Shown here piece by piece: positions 46,132-55,672 of a stretch of 64,000 nucleotides of DNA. Under the pieces are notes generated by a model. That model was not told the origin of the DNA. It saw nothing but the letters and a program-made list of their open reading frames with translations, and did not search any database. Every line of letters begins with the position of its first letter. Position 1 is the first letter of the stretch. The DNA is from Odontocerum albicorne. Taxonomy: Eukaryota > Arthropoda > Insecta > Trichoptera > Odontoceridae. The position numbers were made by a program, and so were the translations under genes. The DNA lies in NCBI GenBank assembly GCA_949825065.1, contig OX463846.1, positions 20,283,413-20,347,412 of the forward strand, read 5' to 3'.

Positions 46132-48831
46132 ATGACGAGTTTCTCTGGAATGAAAGTGCTCTGCTGGAATGCTTACAGCATGCAGCAGAAGATCGAGGAG
46201 CTGATGCTGTTGGTGAACAATTCAGGTATAGATATTGTGCTTATAACGGAAACTTGGTTAAAACCTGTATCTCGTGTGAGAGGCACCGGTGGCTTCACCA
46301 TCTATAGATCGGATCGCGTTTCCGGTAGAGGTGGAGGCACCGCGATCCTCATCCGAGACACTATCCATCATACCCAACTCCTCACGCCCGCCCTGACAAA
46401 CTTGGAGGCTACTGCCATCAGCCTCAAGGTTGACAGGGAGACAGTCACAATTGTGGCAGCATATTGTACCGGCTATCGTTCACTTCTGGAAAAGGACATC
46501 GAGGCAGTGCTGGCCTTGGGGCCCAAGGTCATCATGGCCGGGGACTTCAATGCCAAGCACCGTTACTGGAACTGCTTGAGAGCTAACCCGAACGGAACGA
46601 CGCTGTACAATTATATGGAAAACCACAACTGTCAAATTCTCTATCCAAATCAACATACCTGTTTCACCAACCCCCGTAGCCCTTCTACACTGGACATTGC
46701 CGTAGTCAAAAACTACCCTAACATCTCTGGCTTGACTGCTCTAGAAGCTCTCTCGTCAGACCACCTCCCAGTCTACTTCACATTGGGAGTGAGGCCGATT
46801 GCTAGCCTCAGGGAGCAGTACGACTACGCCAATGCTGACTGGAAGGGTTACAAAGCCTACCTCCACAACCAGCTCTGCCTATCACCAGAAACTCTGGTGA
46901 GCCCACAGGACATTGATACCGCGATAGATACCATCTCCACCTTCATCCATAATGCCCGTGATGAAAATGTTCCCCTCAAAATTGTCACTCCATACAAAAT
47001 AACTCTTACTCCTCATATCAAACTCCTTATATCTCTAAAAAACAAACAAAGACAGACCTACAGACGTACACTAGACAAACGTGACAAAACACTTCTAAAC
47101 GTCCTCCAAGATGAAATCAAAAAAGAAATCCGCCTACTTAAAAACCAGCTATGGCAGAGAAAATTGGCAGCTCTAGAACCGGGTAACGGTACTCTCTGGC
47201 GAGTCGTCAAGGGTATCAAGTGCTCGTCTCAAAGCATACCACCTCTGCGCACAGCCTCAGGGTTGGCTGTTTCTGGCAGTGACAAGGCTAATGCCTTGGC
47301 GGACGCTTATGAGAATACGTACTCAATCACTTCCGACCTTGGAAATGTTGATGTCAATAAAGCTGTCGAGGACACTCTCACCAGCTTTGCTTACTCCCCG
47401 ACCAACCAAAAAGAGGTGCAACTTTGCACCCCGTCCGAAATTGGTCGTATCCTTGACAGACTTAAAACACGAAAATCACCCGGTCCCGACAATATACACA
47501 ATAGCCTTCTTAAACAGTTACCACTCAAAGCGAGGATTTTTCTTACTAAAATAATAAATGCCTCACTCCTTAATGGCTATTTTCCGAGTATTTGGAAAGT
47601 AGCCAACATTGTTCCTATCCACAAGCCAAATAAACCTACCGAAAATCCAACTAGCTACAGGCCCATCAGCCTTCTTCCAGGTCTTGGCAAGATCCTTGAG
47701 AGAGTGGTTGCCTCAAGGCTAGTGTTCCATCACGAATCCAATAATACATTCCCTCATGAGCAATTTGGATTTAGAACAAGACACAACACGGTCCAGCAAC
47801 TTACCCGTGTCGTGGAAGACGTGTCGATGGGCTTCAATAGGAACAGAAGTACTGGCATGGTACTGCTGGACCTTGAGAAGGCTTTTGATACTGTCTGGCA
47901 TGATGGCCTTCTTCACAAACTTCTCCTCACTGGCACTCCACTCTATCTCGTGAAACTACTTCAATCCTACCTTTCCAATAGAAGTTTCACAGTCACCACT
48001 CATCATTCTACGTCATCCGCCAGGCCCATCCCTATGGGTGTCCCCCAAGGCAGTATACTTGGACCATGTCTATTTAACATTTACACACACGACATTCCTA
48101 CTCCCCCAAACTGTAAACTCGCACTCTTTGCTGACGATGCGGCATGCTACGCATCGTCACTCAAGGTGGATCGAGCTGGTCGCCGTCTTCAGATTGCTCT
48201 TGAGATCCTTGAGAAATACTACCAGGACTGGAGGCTCAAAATCAATGACGCCAAAACTGAGGCCATCATGTTCTCCCGAAAAATCAAGGAAAGAGTGCCA
48301 TCGATGCCCTTATTCATCGGTGGTTGCCTGGTTGAGTGGCAGGACGTGGTTAAATACCTCGGCCTGCACCTTGACCGGCGACTGACGTGGAAAACCCATT
48401 TGAATACCATCAGACAGAAGGGTCACAAGGGCATAGGGGCTATCAGTTCGATATTTCATCGACGCAGCTTCCTTTCACCCAAAAATAAGCTCCTCCTCTA
48501 TAAAACCCTTATTCGTCCTATCTTGACCTATGCTGCACCCGTTTGGGGTAGTGTGAGCAACACGGATCACCTGAAACTCCAGAGAGTGCAGAACAAGGCA
48601 TTCAAGATATCTTTTAACACCCATCCCAGAACAAATCTTACCGGACTTCACGCTGAACAGCGAGAAGAAACCCTACAACACCACATTCTCGCTTGGACTG
48701 TGAAGTTCTATAAAAGCCAACAAAATCACAGAAATCCCTTAGTCGCTGCCCTGGGGGCTTACGAGAGTAAATCCGACCTACCCTTCCGTTATAAGCACAA
48801 GCTCCCGAAGCATTATCTGTTGCCTGACTAG
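46132..48831 (+). CDS. ORF2: endonuclease-reverse transcriptase, intact
   Basis: An uninterrupted frame of 899 codons from ATG 46132 (GTG at 46129 is in frame just before; ATG 46150 is an alternative start). An APE-type endonuclease at residues 5-220 shows 'WNAYS', 'ITETWLK', 'GDFNAKH' (about 137) and 'SSDHLP' (about 209), all catalytic positions kept. The reverse transcriptase at about 440-720 shows 'KSPGPDNIHN', 'SYRPISLLP', 'QFGFRTRHNT', 'LLDLEKAFDTVW' (first Asp, about 580), 'GVPQGSILGP' (636) and 'LFADDAA' (catalytic DD, about 666). The C-terminal region ('LQRVQNKAFKI') has no RNase H that I can see. The protein nicks target DNA and copies its own RNA there. It looks functional; only its ORF1 and promoter are missing. 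Confidence 0.95.
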   Translation: MTSFSGMKVLCWNAYSMQQKIEELMLLVNNSGIDIVLITETWLKPVSRVRGTGGFTIYRSDRVSGRGGGTAILIRDTIHHTQLLTPALTNLEATAISLKVDRETVTIVAAYCTGYRSLLEKDIEAVLALGPKVIMAGDFNAKHRYWNCLRANPNGTTLYNYMENHNCQILYPNQHTCFTNPRSPSTLDIAVVKNYPNISGLTALEALSSDHLPVYFTLGVRPIASLREQYDYANADWKGYKAYLHNQLCLSPETLVSPQDIDTAIDTISTFIHNARDENVPLKIVTPYKITLTPHIKLLISLKNKQRQTYRRTLDKRDKTLLNVLQDEIKKEIRLLKNQLWQRKLAALEPGNGTLWRVVKGIKCSSQSIPPLRTASGLAVSGSDKANALADAYENTYSITSDLGNVDVNKAVEDTLTSFAYSPTNQKEVQLCTPSEIGRILDRLKTRKSPGPDNIHNSLLKQLPLKARIFLTKIINASLLNGYFPSIWKVANIVPIHKPNKPTENPTSYRPISLLPGLGKILERVVASRLVFHHESNNTFPHEQFGFRTRHNTVQQLTRVVEDVSMGFNRNRSTGMVLLDLEKAFDTVWHDGLLHKLLLTGTPLYLVKLLQSYLSNRSFTVTTHHSTSSARPIPMGVPQGSILGPCLFNIYTHDIPTPPNCKLALFADDAACYASSLKVDRAGRRLQIALEILEKYYQDWRLKINDAKTEAIMFSRKIKERVPSMPLFIGGCLVEWQDVVKYLGLHLDRRLTWKTHLNTIRQKGHKGIGAISSIFHRRSFLSPKNKLLLYKTLIRPILTYAAPVWGSVSNTDHLKLQRVQNKAFKISFNTHPRTNLTGLHAEQREETLQHHILAWTVKFYKSQQNHRNPLVAALGAYESKSDLPFRYKHKLPKHYLLPD

Positions 48832-49165
48832 TCCACCTTCAGTATTAGCTGGGACGACCAAGGTCTGAGTGAATGTGATGGAATACAAGTAGCCTGAACG
48901 AGTGGACTTGTTTTTGCTGAATAATTAGTGTAAGAATTGTTATCTAGTTATAAGTAGTATGTAGGTGTTAATTATTTCTAAGATCTCATATATTAAGATT
49001 GAATAAATAAAATAAAATGATATGTAGGAAAATAAGATTAAATAAGTTCATAAATTATAACATATAATTAAGATTAGTTAAGTAATAAATTTGTACATAG
49101 GTATAGCCTCAACAAATGTTTGTATAATAATTAACTTGTTTAATAAATAAAAAAAAAAAAAAATA
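48832..49165 (+). other. Jockey-clade LINE 3' UTR and A-rich tail
   Basis: 330 bp after the ORF2 stop, with repeated ATTAAGAT/TAAGTA words and AATAAA motifs (49003, 49144), ending in about 15 A. It shows no similarity to the SINE1 tail, so this LINE is not the partner of SINE1. Confidence 0.8.
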
Positions 49166-49177
49166 AGTTTATTTATG

Positions 49178-50204
49178 TTTTACAAACACCACGTTTACTG
49201 TTGTTTTTAAAACATAATTTAACCATGGTTAAGTGAATGTTTACCAGTTCTAAAATGACGCGAGAAATTAAAAAAGACTATTAAAATTCTTGTACTATTC
49301 GTCATTATTTTCATTTTACTCATAATTTTTTTTATGAAGTAAAGACTCCTTATGTATACAAAAATACCTCGCATAACGAATCCTTTCACTACGAAAACTT
49401 GGTATGACGAAGTAAACTTAGACTAATGGGAACTTTGCGGTGCGGCGACATGAAGGAAAAAAAGAAAAAGCTGTAGAAAATATACAAACAAGATAAGACC
49501 TTAAAAGTGTTTAAATCAACTCATAAAATAAATAAATACAGGTTTATTGATAGCAACATAGTATGTACATAATGCATTTAGACACATTTCAAGAACACAT
49601 TAAAAAGAGAATACATTAAAAAACGGTCTGGGTTCATCTAATAACATCCTCCCGGCCAAGATATACCCCACCAATATAGGGCGAGCCCAGCCACGGGGAC
49701 ATCAGATGTTTTTCAGCCCACACCCATAAACGTTTTAAGTGAAAATAAAACAGATTTGTTAAGAAATGATTTATGTCAAATGCAATGAATATAAGCAAAA
49801 AACAGTTAAAAAAAACATTATTTTGAACACTCATCACTAGATTTATTTTTCAAAAATGTATTTTTACTTAGTTTTGAATGGTCTTTAATGTGTATCGCTA
49901 AAGACTCGATGAAGTACCATTTAATTTAACTCGTCTTCGTGCAAAACTCGAACATGATACTCGCATATCACAGATATAAAGTATGCCCACAGATGTGCTC
50001 TGATTCATCATTTTGCTGAAGATCTGTACAAAATACCAGATAATTATATGTAGGCCTATGAAGTACTTGGATTCAAACTAAACGTTCCCATTCCATGATT
50101 TTATCCAACGAAAACCTTTTAAACATATTTGTAAATGGACTTCTTATAGAATCAGTGTAGTGTTCGAATTACTTGGACAGTATTGTGTATGCCAGAGCAA
50201 ACAT
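49178..50204. other. Intergenic DNA, nothing recognised
   Basis: AT-rich, no coding frame or known repeat. The minus-strand frame 49837-49634 has no motif. Confidence 0.45.
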
Positions 50205-51012
50205 ACTAGGTTAGTAAAAAAGTTTTGAAAGCAGAAATGAAAATACATTTTTTTTGGGGGGAAATCACTTTTATTGCTCAGTATAGTCTCCCATAAGATC
50301 AATACACTTGGTCCAACGATCTTCCAACTTTGTTGTCCCATCACGGAAGTGACTTTCTGGAAGGCCTGCAAAATACTCCTCTACGACGGCTATAACCTCT
50401 TCGTTTGATGAAAAATGCTTTCCACGAAGGAATTTTTTGAGGTGTGAGAACAGCCAGAAGTCAGAGGGAGCTAAATCTGGCGAATAGGGTGGATGCTGCA
50501 ACAATTCGTACCCCAATTCACTGATTATCGCGATGGTTTTTTGAGCTGTGTGAGCAGGTACATTGTCTTGATGAAAAATGATTTTTTTCTTCTGCAAACC
50601 GGGTCTTTTTTCACATTTTTTTTCATCCAACTGGTCCAAAAGGTCACAATAATAATCAGAGTTGATTGTCTTACCAGTTTGAAGACAATCTATCAATAAA
50701 ATTCCTTTTGCATCCCAAAAAACTGACGCTAACACCTTCTTGGCCGATTTCTGGACACGAACTCACTTCGGAGCCAAAGTGCCTGGTTCACACCACTCCT
50801 TAGCCTCTTGTTTTGATTCAGGATCATGGTGGTAGACCCAAGTCTCATCCATAGTGATGAATCGACGCAGAAAATCCTTTTTATCCTTTCGAAATTGCTC
50901 CAAATGTTGCTCAGAAAGTCGCATTCGAACGTGTTTTTGTTGCATTGTTAGCAAATGCGGCACCCATTGTGCACACAGTTTTTTGAAACCCAAAACTTCA
51001 GCCAAAATATGC
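50205..51012 (-). pseudogene. mariner transposase, catalytic half (left of the LTR element)
   Basis: The minus strand encodes the part of a mariner transposase from just after the second HTH to the C-terminus. 'EVLGFKKLCAQWVPHLL' (about 51000) is followed by 'FITMDETWVYHHDPESKQ' with the first Asp (50850), a frame break near 50760-50730, 'IIFHQDNVPAHTA' with the second Asp (50565) and 'PPYSPDLAPSDFWLF' with the third (50480-50450); the last two are 34 residues apart, as in mariner. It stops at 50271-50273. The terminal repeat is probably near 50205 (CTAGGTTAGTAAAAAAG). The N-terminal half lies 9.85 kb away at 60867-61250, split by the LTR element. Confidence 0.9.
51009..51012. repeat. Target duplication ATGC, left
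   Basis: ATGC stands directly before the 5' LTR and again directly after the 3' LTR (60863-60866). Removing the element and one ATGC rejoins the mariner transposase frame. Four bases fit Gypsy-type integration. Confidence 0.9.
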
Positions 51013-52461
51013 TGTTAGGAGTATATTAATTCTCTCATGAAAAAAACGAGAAATAAGGTGTAAAGAATTTCCAAACGGATAAGAAACGTAGGGCCCGAAA
51101 TAAGTATCTTCACTACCAGAATTTAAGCGCGTATTCCGTGTTGTCGCGTAGTAAGGGTGATGCAATTGAGTTCAAAACATTGCATGACGCACGTGGAGTC
51201 GGGACAAAGCATGACGCAATTATTCCTTCGGATTAGAATGTTCTAGATTCAAGAACGCGCCAGTCTAAAATCTTGAGACGCCAGCTATGTGAAGATTGCA
51301 TCATTTCTTGAAGAGAGAGTGGATGCAATGATCTGATTGGTCGAAATCTTGGCCAAGCAAGGGTTGACCCAATCAAAGGGGCTCCCTGGTAACGCGCATA
51401 GCGTCCATTGTTTTTTTAAATTCCCGGTGCACGGCCCGTCGACATCATTCCCCACCCGACTAGCTTGAGTGTGGGTCGTGCGGTTGCAACCGGCTCCGTT
51501 TGTTTGGGAGAATACGGATTAATAATTAATATTTTCGTTCACGTTCATCGGTTAAATTCCTTCAGTTCCGAATTATCATCTCTTTCTGGGAACATACGAA
51601 TTAATAATTAGTGTTTTCGTGAAAGTTTCTCCAAGCCACAACGGTTTCGAGCCGTGGCGCGGATTACCGTCTTGGTAATACCGCACGAGGAACAATAATC
51701 TTGGATTATTATCGCTGTGATAATGGAGAGTCTGCTGAGGATCTCGAGCGAATACGATACGTGATTGCTCCAATAACTGCGCCGCAGTTACTCCGCTTAC
51801 CGCGCTTGCAGCCAGAAAGAAGTTCGTATCGAGGGCGGGAAGTTTCCCCGAGGGAGTCATTGCATCATCCTGATCCAAGGAGTCGTACCGGCTTGGGGCT
51901 GGTTTTGCTGTCATCTGGCGTGCGTCCACCACTTCGGGGAGTATAGACATTACGGCTTTATTCCTTTTGGATATTCAGGTTAATCGGGGGTGAGTGAATT
52001 CTTTATATTGTATCCGGCCATTGCTGGCTCTCATCGCCTCATATCCTTCCTTGTGTGTAATGAATATCGAACAGGAATCAATCTCTCATGCAAGCCCAAT
52101 TGTTAGTCTGCCTACTCTGGTTTTTTTTTGTAGCATGTTTTTTTTCTCGGCTTTAATGCGGAGTTTTTTTTGTTACAATATTGAATTAAATTAAACGAAG
52201 TATTATCACCAATGTATGTCTTTGTCTGTTATTCACCTCGTCCACGGCTTGATGCCTTGGAGGCCTAGCACATCACTTATAGCCCAACGCGATCTGAGAC
52301 CAAAGAATCCTTGTTCTTAATTTTCTTCACGTGCCGCTGAGACCGGGGTAAGTGTAATTATTGTGAGAAAACCATTATTAAAATTGTACAAGTATTGTTG
52401 TCTTTGTTGAATGGAGGTAACGCTGTCTCTAAATTTACGTAAATAGGGTTCAGTTGTAACA
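51013..52461 (+). repeat. 5' LTR, 1,449 bp
   Basis: Starts TGTTAGGAGTATATT and ends CAGTTGTAACA. It is long for an insect Gypsy-type element. It carries transcription start and polyadenylation functions by family rule, but no clear TATA box or AATAAA was picked out. Overlapping frames on both strands (plus 51701-51946; minus 51950-51576, 124 codons) are identical in both LTRs because the LTRs are copies; I do not regard them as genes. Confidence 0.97.
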
Positions 52462-52462
52462 A

Positions 52463-52481
52463 TGTCGCCCGTACGTGGGGC
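52463..52481 (+). promoter_or_regulatory. Primer-binding-site-like segment (tRNA-Lys type?)
   Basis: TGTCGCCCGTACGTGGGGC begins one base after the LTR. It resembles the complement of the 3' end of tRNA-Lys (TGGCGCCCAACGTGGGGC) with a substitution at the third base and a changed GT/A in the middle. This is the right place for priming reverse transcription, but the mismatch in the TGG that pairs with the tRNA's CCA is unusual. Confidence 0.5.
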
Positions 52482-53309
52482 ATTTTAGAAAGATGCTGGT
52501 TTCCATGGTATTTGGCTAGTGGACAGGGTGATAAAGTGTATAAAAGTATAATTTGTTCTTTTTTCAGAAAGTTTAGCGCGAAATTCGTAAAATAAAAGCG
52601 TGGGTCGCCATTTTGGGACAGGTTCGAGAAGCGTCTGTGGTAGTTGGTTGCGGATAATCAGGAGTACAGTTTGCCGCGTAAAGTGATTAGATACGCATTT
52701 AGCAATAGTTAAATTCAAACAAAATAAGTGACTGAAGAAATAAAAGAGTGCCTAGTTAATTGCGGATAGAAAAGTGATTAGTGGTTACGTTCGTGAAGTA
52801 TTCCAGTGTTTTTGGAATTTCAAGACCATCTGTTTGAAACCAATCTCGCCTTATAGCTTGCGCGGGGATAGGCAAGAGGAAAGTGCGTATAACTTACAGT
52901 AGTTCGGTTTGCGTCGCTGTTGATGCGGTAAAGGGGAATAGTGTTACTACATTTAGATAAAATCACTTGGTGCTTATACTCAATTGTTTTCGGAACAAAT
53001 CTTTGTAATATAAGAGAGGGAATAATATTGAATTGAATTACTTTGATATTTAAGTTCTAGATTCGTGGCAAGCGGTGTGGTGGAAGCGTGATTTAGGGAA
53101 TTTTGATAATAATACATATTGGTTATAATTCTTAGTTCTTAATTTCGGAACATTTCAACAAGGGGGGGTTGTTGGTGTTGAATTATAGTTACGTTTTAGT
53201 TAAATTCTTGTTCTTGTTGAACAGTGTAGGTAAAGCATTGTTTAACAAGGTAAAGTAAGATTTCGTTGGGTTTAGATCTTGATGCCTTCTGTTACGAATA
53301 GGGTTGAGG
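52482..53309 (+). other. Leader (untranslated) of the LTR element
   Basis: About 830 bp between the primer site and the gag ATG, with several short upstream ATGs and no long frame. It is likely to hold packaging signals by analogy with other LTR elements; none can be identified by eye. Confidence 0.5.
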
Positions 53310-54086
53310 ATGGATATCGCGATGGATCCAATAGTTAATATAATGAAGACCACGAAGGAAAGGCTAATCGGGGAATTAATTAAAAGGGGATTAGTTCCTA
53401 GTAATAATTTTTACGAGTTGCGGCTTCAGGCCTCTTTGTTTATCAAGTGTATTGTATCATCGTCATCGGAGGCGGTCGCCTTACCAGTTAGGTGCGTGCC
53501 TTACCGGAATCTTATGAGAGCTCCGCAGTTTCTGGAGACAACGGATCCTGGGGTTACCGCTTCAGAAGCCCTAGCACCAGTGCCATTGGCAAGTTCATCT
53601 CCATATACTGGAGATAGAGTGGCGAGTTCGGGTGTTCCACGTTCGTCTCTACCTGAGAGTTTAAATTCTTCTGTTTGGCCAGGAGAAGCTTGTACCGGAG
53701 GAGGTTGCGTAAGAGAATTTTTGTCGCGTATAGAGGAGTTGGAAAGGCGGTGTTCGGCCTTAGAGCTGATGAATAGGAATAAGGGAAGGTTTCCTCGTCC
53801 TGCTCCCTTCGTCTCGAGAACAGATGCTCGTTTGGCACCAGTCTCTCGTACCTCGAATACTCGAGATTCGTTTGAACGCAGGTGTTGGCGGTGCAATCTT
53901 CCAAACCATCAGGCGCGCAATTGCCCCGGGCAGCCGCGTAACCGAAAGAAACCTGTACGGACGGCTGACGATCTTCGTAGGGCTAGAGCCAGCCCAGCGC
54001 GTCCGTTGGTCATATTACCCGATATGTCTGGGCCACCTCCAGATGTTAAGTTTCCAAAAGACCGGGTGGGCACCAACCCGTATTAA
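53310..54086 (+). CDS. gag: Short Gag with one zinc knuckle
   Basis: 258 codons from ATG 53310 (a second ATG follows at 53325). Gag coats and packages element RNA in cytoplasmic particles. N-terminus: 'TTKERLIGELIKRGLVPSNN' (about residues 14-33), a SAP-like helix pair common at the start of insect Gypsy Gags. The middle is Ser/Pro-rich and looks disordered. Residues about 135-155 ('FLSRIEELERRCSALELM') are probably coiled coil. The nucleocapsid at 192-205 has a perfect C-X2-C-X4-H-X4-C knuckle ('CWRCNLPNHQARNC') followed by a basic tail. The usual 200-residue capsid domain of Gypsy Gag is not visible, so the protein is little more than two ends joined. It ends at TAA 54084-54086; the frame reopens into a protease-like stretch. 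Confidence 0.85.
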   Translation: MDIAMDPIVNIMKTTKERLIGELIKRGLVPSNNFYELRLQASLFIKCIVSSSSEAVALPVRCVPYRNLMRAPQFLETTDPGVTASEALAPVPLASSSPYTGDRVASSGVPRSSLPESLNSSVWPGEACTGGGCVREFLSRIEELERRCSALELMNRNKGRFPRPAPFVSRTDARLAPVSRTSNTRDSFERRCWRCNLPNHQARNCPGQPRNRKKPVRTADDLRRARASPARPLVILPDMSGPPPDVKFPKDRVGTNPY

Positions 54087-54383
54087 GTACGTCGGAGTTA
54101 CCGGATTTGTCGCATTACTCAGCGACCGGGAGAGTTTTCCTTTTTTGTAAAAGGCTTGATTGAGATTACGAGTTCAGGGGAAGAGCGGCCCTACCTACGT
54201 TGTAGTATTCAAGATTTGCCGTTTTCGGCTTGGCTCGATTTGAGTGCGTCAGTGGACGCAGTAGCTGATCAGCAGTTCGTCGTCTCGCGTCGTACTGACA
54301 AATTGATACCGTTAGACCGCGAGGCGCAGATTACTTCTTCAATTCCGTTGCCATTGCGATCGGCTTTGTTTCCGTTAAGATAG
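54087..54383 (+). pseudogene. Retroviral-type protease remnant, in frame after gag stop
   Basis: The same frame as gag continues for 98 codons after TAA. 'RPYLRCSIQDLPF' followed by 'SAWLDLSASVDAV' aligns with the start of aspartic proteases of Gypsy elements (RPY...I...F.A.LD(S/T)GAS). The catalytic Asp (54237-54239) is kept, but the following Ser/Thr-Gly is Leu-Ser, which should abolish activity. The second half of the protease is absent: the sequence runs into the first hairpin repeat of module A. It may be a remnant of an ancestral gag-pol, or a read-through extension of Gag. Confidence 0.6.
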
Positions 54384-55000
54384 GACCACCTTCACCGCAG
54401 ATTAATCTCTTGTGCAGTTCGTCGTCTCGCGTCGTTCTGACAAACTGATACCGTCCGGCCGCGAGGCGCGGCATACTTTTTCAATTCCGTTGCAGTTGCG
54501 ATTCAATCCTCTTTAACCGGGTATACCTTAATGGTGTGAAGTACGTCCTCTCGCGTTGCCCTGACAAATACCGTCAGGCCGCGGGAGACGTATTATATTA
54601 TTATCAGTTCTGTTTCCGTCACACTAGTATCTCATTACCAAGGAATAATCTATTTAGCAGTTCGTCGTCTCGCGTCGTGCGGACAAGTTGATACCGTCCG
54701 TCCGCGAGGCGCGGAATACTTTTTCAATTCCATTGCAGTTGCGATTCAATCCTCTTTAACCTTGTATACCTTAATGGTGTGAAGTGCGTCCTCTCGCGTT
54801 GCCCTGACAAATGCCGTCAGGCCACGGGAGACGAATTATATTATTATCAATTCCGTTTCCGTCATAGTAGAATCTCCTTTACCGCAGAATAATCTATTTA
54901 GCCGTTCGTCGTCTCGCGTTGTATTAACAAATTGATACCGGTAGCTTGTGAGACGCGGAATAGATATTCGCTTCCGTTGCATTGCGGTTGGATTTCCTTT
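54274..55000 (+). repeat. Module A: six hairpin repeats, 121-bp units in 242-bp pairs
   Basis: Six related units of about 118-141 bp with arm 1 at 54281, 54423, 54544, 54665, 54786 and 54910. Units 2 and 4, and units 3 and 5, are most alike, giving a 242-bp higher-order period. Each forms an outer stem (CGTCTCGCG with CGCGAGGCG) and an inner hairpin. The inner stem is CTGAC/GTCAG in units 3 and 5, CGGAC/GTCCG in unit 4 and CTGAC/GTTAG in unit 1, so one pair has changed T-A to G-C on both sides. Unit 6 uses TGTGAGACG with G-U pairs. Confidence 0.85.
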
Positions 55001-55672
55001 ACCATTGAGAGTAGTAGCAATCGAGAATCAATTCCGTTTCGTTTACGGTTATAAATCGTTTGGCGTTGTGTAGGTAGTTAAATCACGTTGTCTCACGTTG
55101 TCTTGACCCATCGTTGCAAATGGTATACCAAGTATCCGTGGTCTCGATCCGCCGTCGCATGCCGTAGGCAGTAAGCCGTCGTCGCACGAGAAGGGATGCG
55201 CACGCGTAGGTTAGATCCAGTCCGGTGTCCACTATTTAGTGACCCGGTGGAGTATAAGAAGGCTAATAGTATATGGAGTAGTGATAGGCTCATCGGTGCC
55301 TAATTGGGAGTCATTCATGGTCGGGAAAGTACAGGTTCTTAAATTAAATTTTCGTTATATTCTTGTTAATGTTTAAATCATACCTTGACAGTATGCACTG
55401 TCGAATTCTTTGATGAATGGCAGTAGAGTTTTTTTTTATAAATAACATCACCAGTGAGAGTTCATAATTCCGCTAGGGTGATTAAACAGTGAGCTAGTCG
55501 TGAGGCAATCTCGTATGGAGTCATGTCCATATGTTCTATGTATGGGTTTGGTACTCTTCCCCGTGATTAGTGTGGTTATTATTTTTAAAGAGTATCTGGC
55601 GCTCAGAGCCTGGGCCTGGACCATGAGTGACGGAATGCTGAGAGCCTCGAGTAGAGTGTACTAAATTTCTTG
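55001..55672 (+). other. LTR element interior, non-coding
   Basis: No open frame with a recognisable motif. Remnant copies of module A words occur near 55085 (CACGTTGTCTCACGTTGTC). Confidence 0.5.

Larger units (their letters stand above)
45698..49165 (+). mobile_element. Jockey-clade LINE, 5'-truncated, ORF2 intact
   Basis: A 3,468-bp insertion flanked by the 12-bp duplication AGTTTATTTATG (45686-45697 and 49166-49177). It contains the end of ORF1 (gag-like), a complete ORF2 and a 330-bp 3' UTR ending in an A-rich tail. Clade call from the ORF1 zinc knuckle and ORF2 motifs. The intact ORF2, clean tail and unmutated target duplication indicate a recent insertion. The 5' end with the promoter and most of ORF1 was lost at integration, as is usual for target-primed reverse transcription. 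Confidence 0.93.

Noticed and set aside
47279..48410. Several secondary frames inside 46.1-48.8 kb
   Set aside because: They overlap the intact ORF2 in other frames and have no motifs of their own.
51576..51950. 124-codon minus-strand ORF present identically at 59977-60351
   Set aside because: Both copies lie inside the LTRs, which are duplicates by mechanism; identity gives no evidence of coding selection, and the product has no known motif.
53501..53904. Minus-strand frames of 116-131 codons opposite gag
   Set aside because: They are shadows of the plus-strand gag frame, which has the zinc knuckle and better support.
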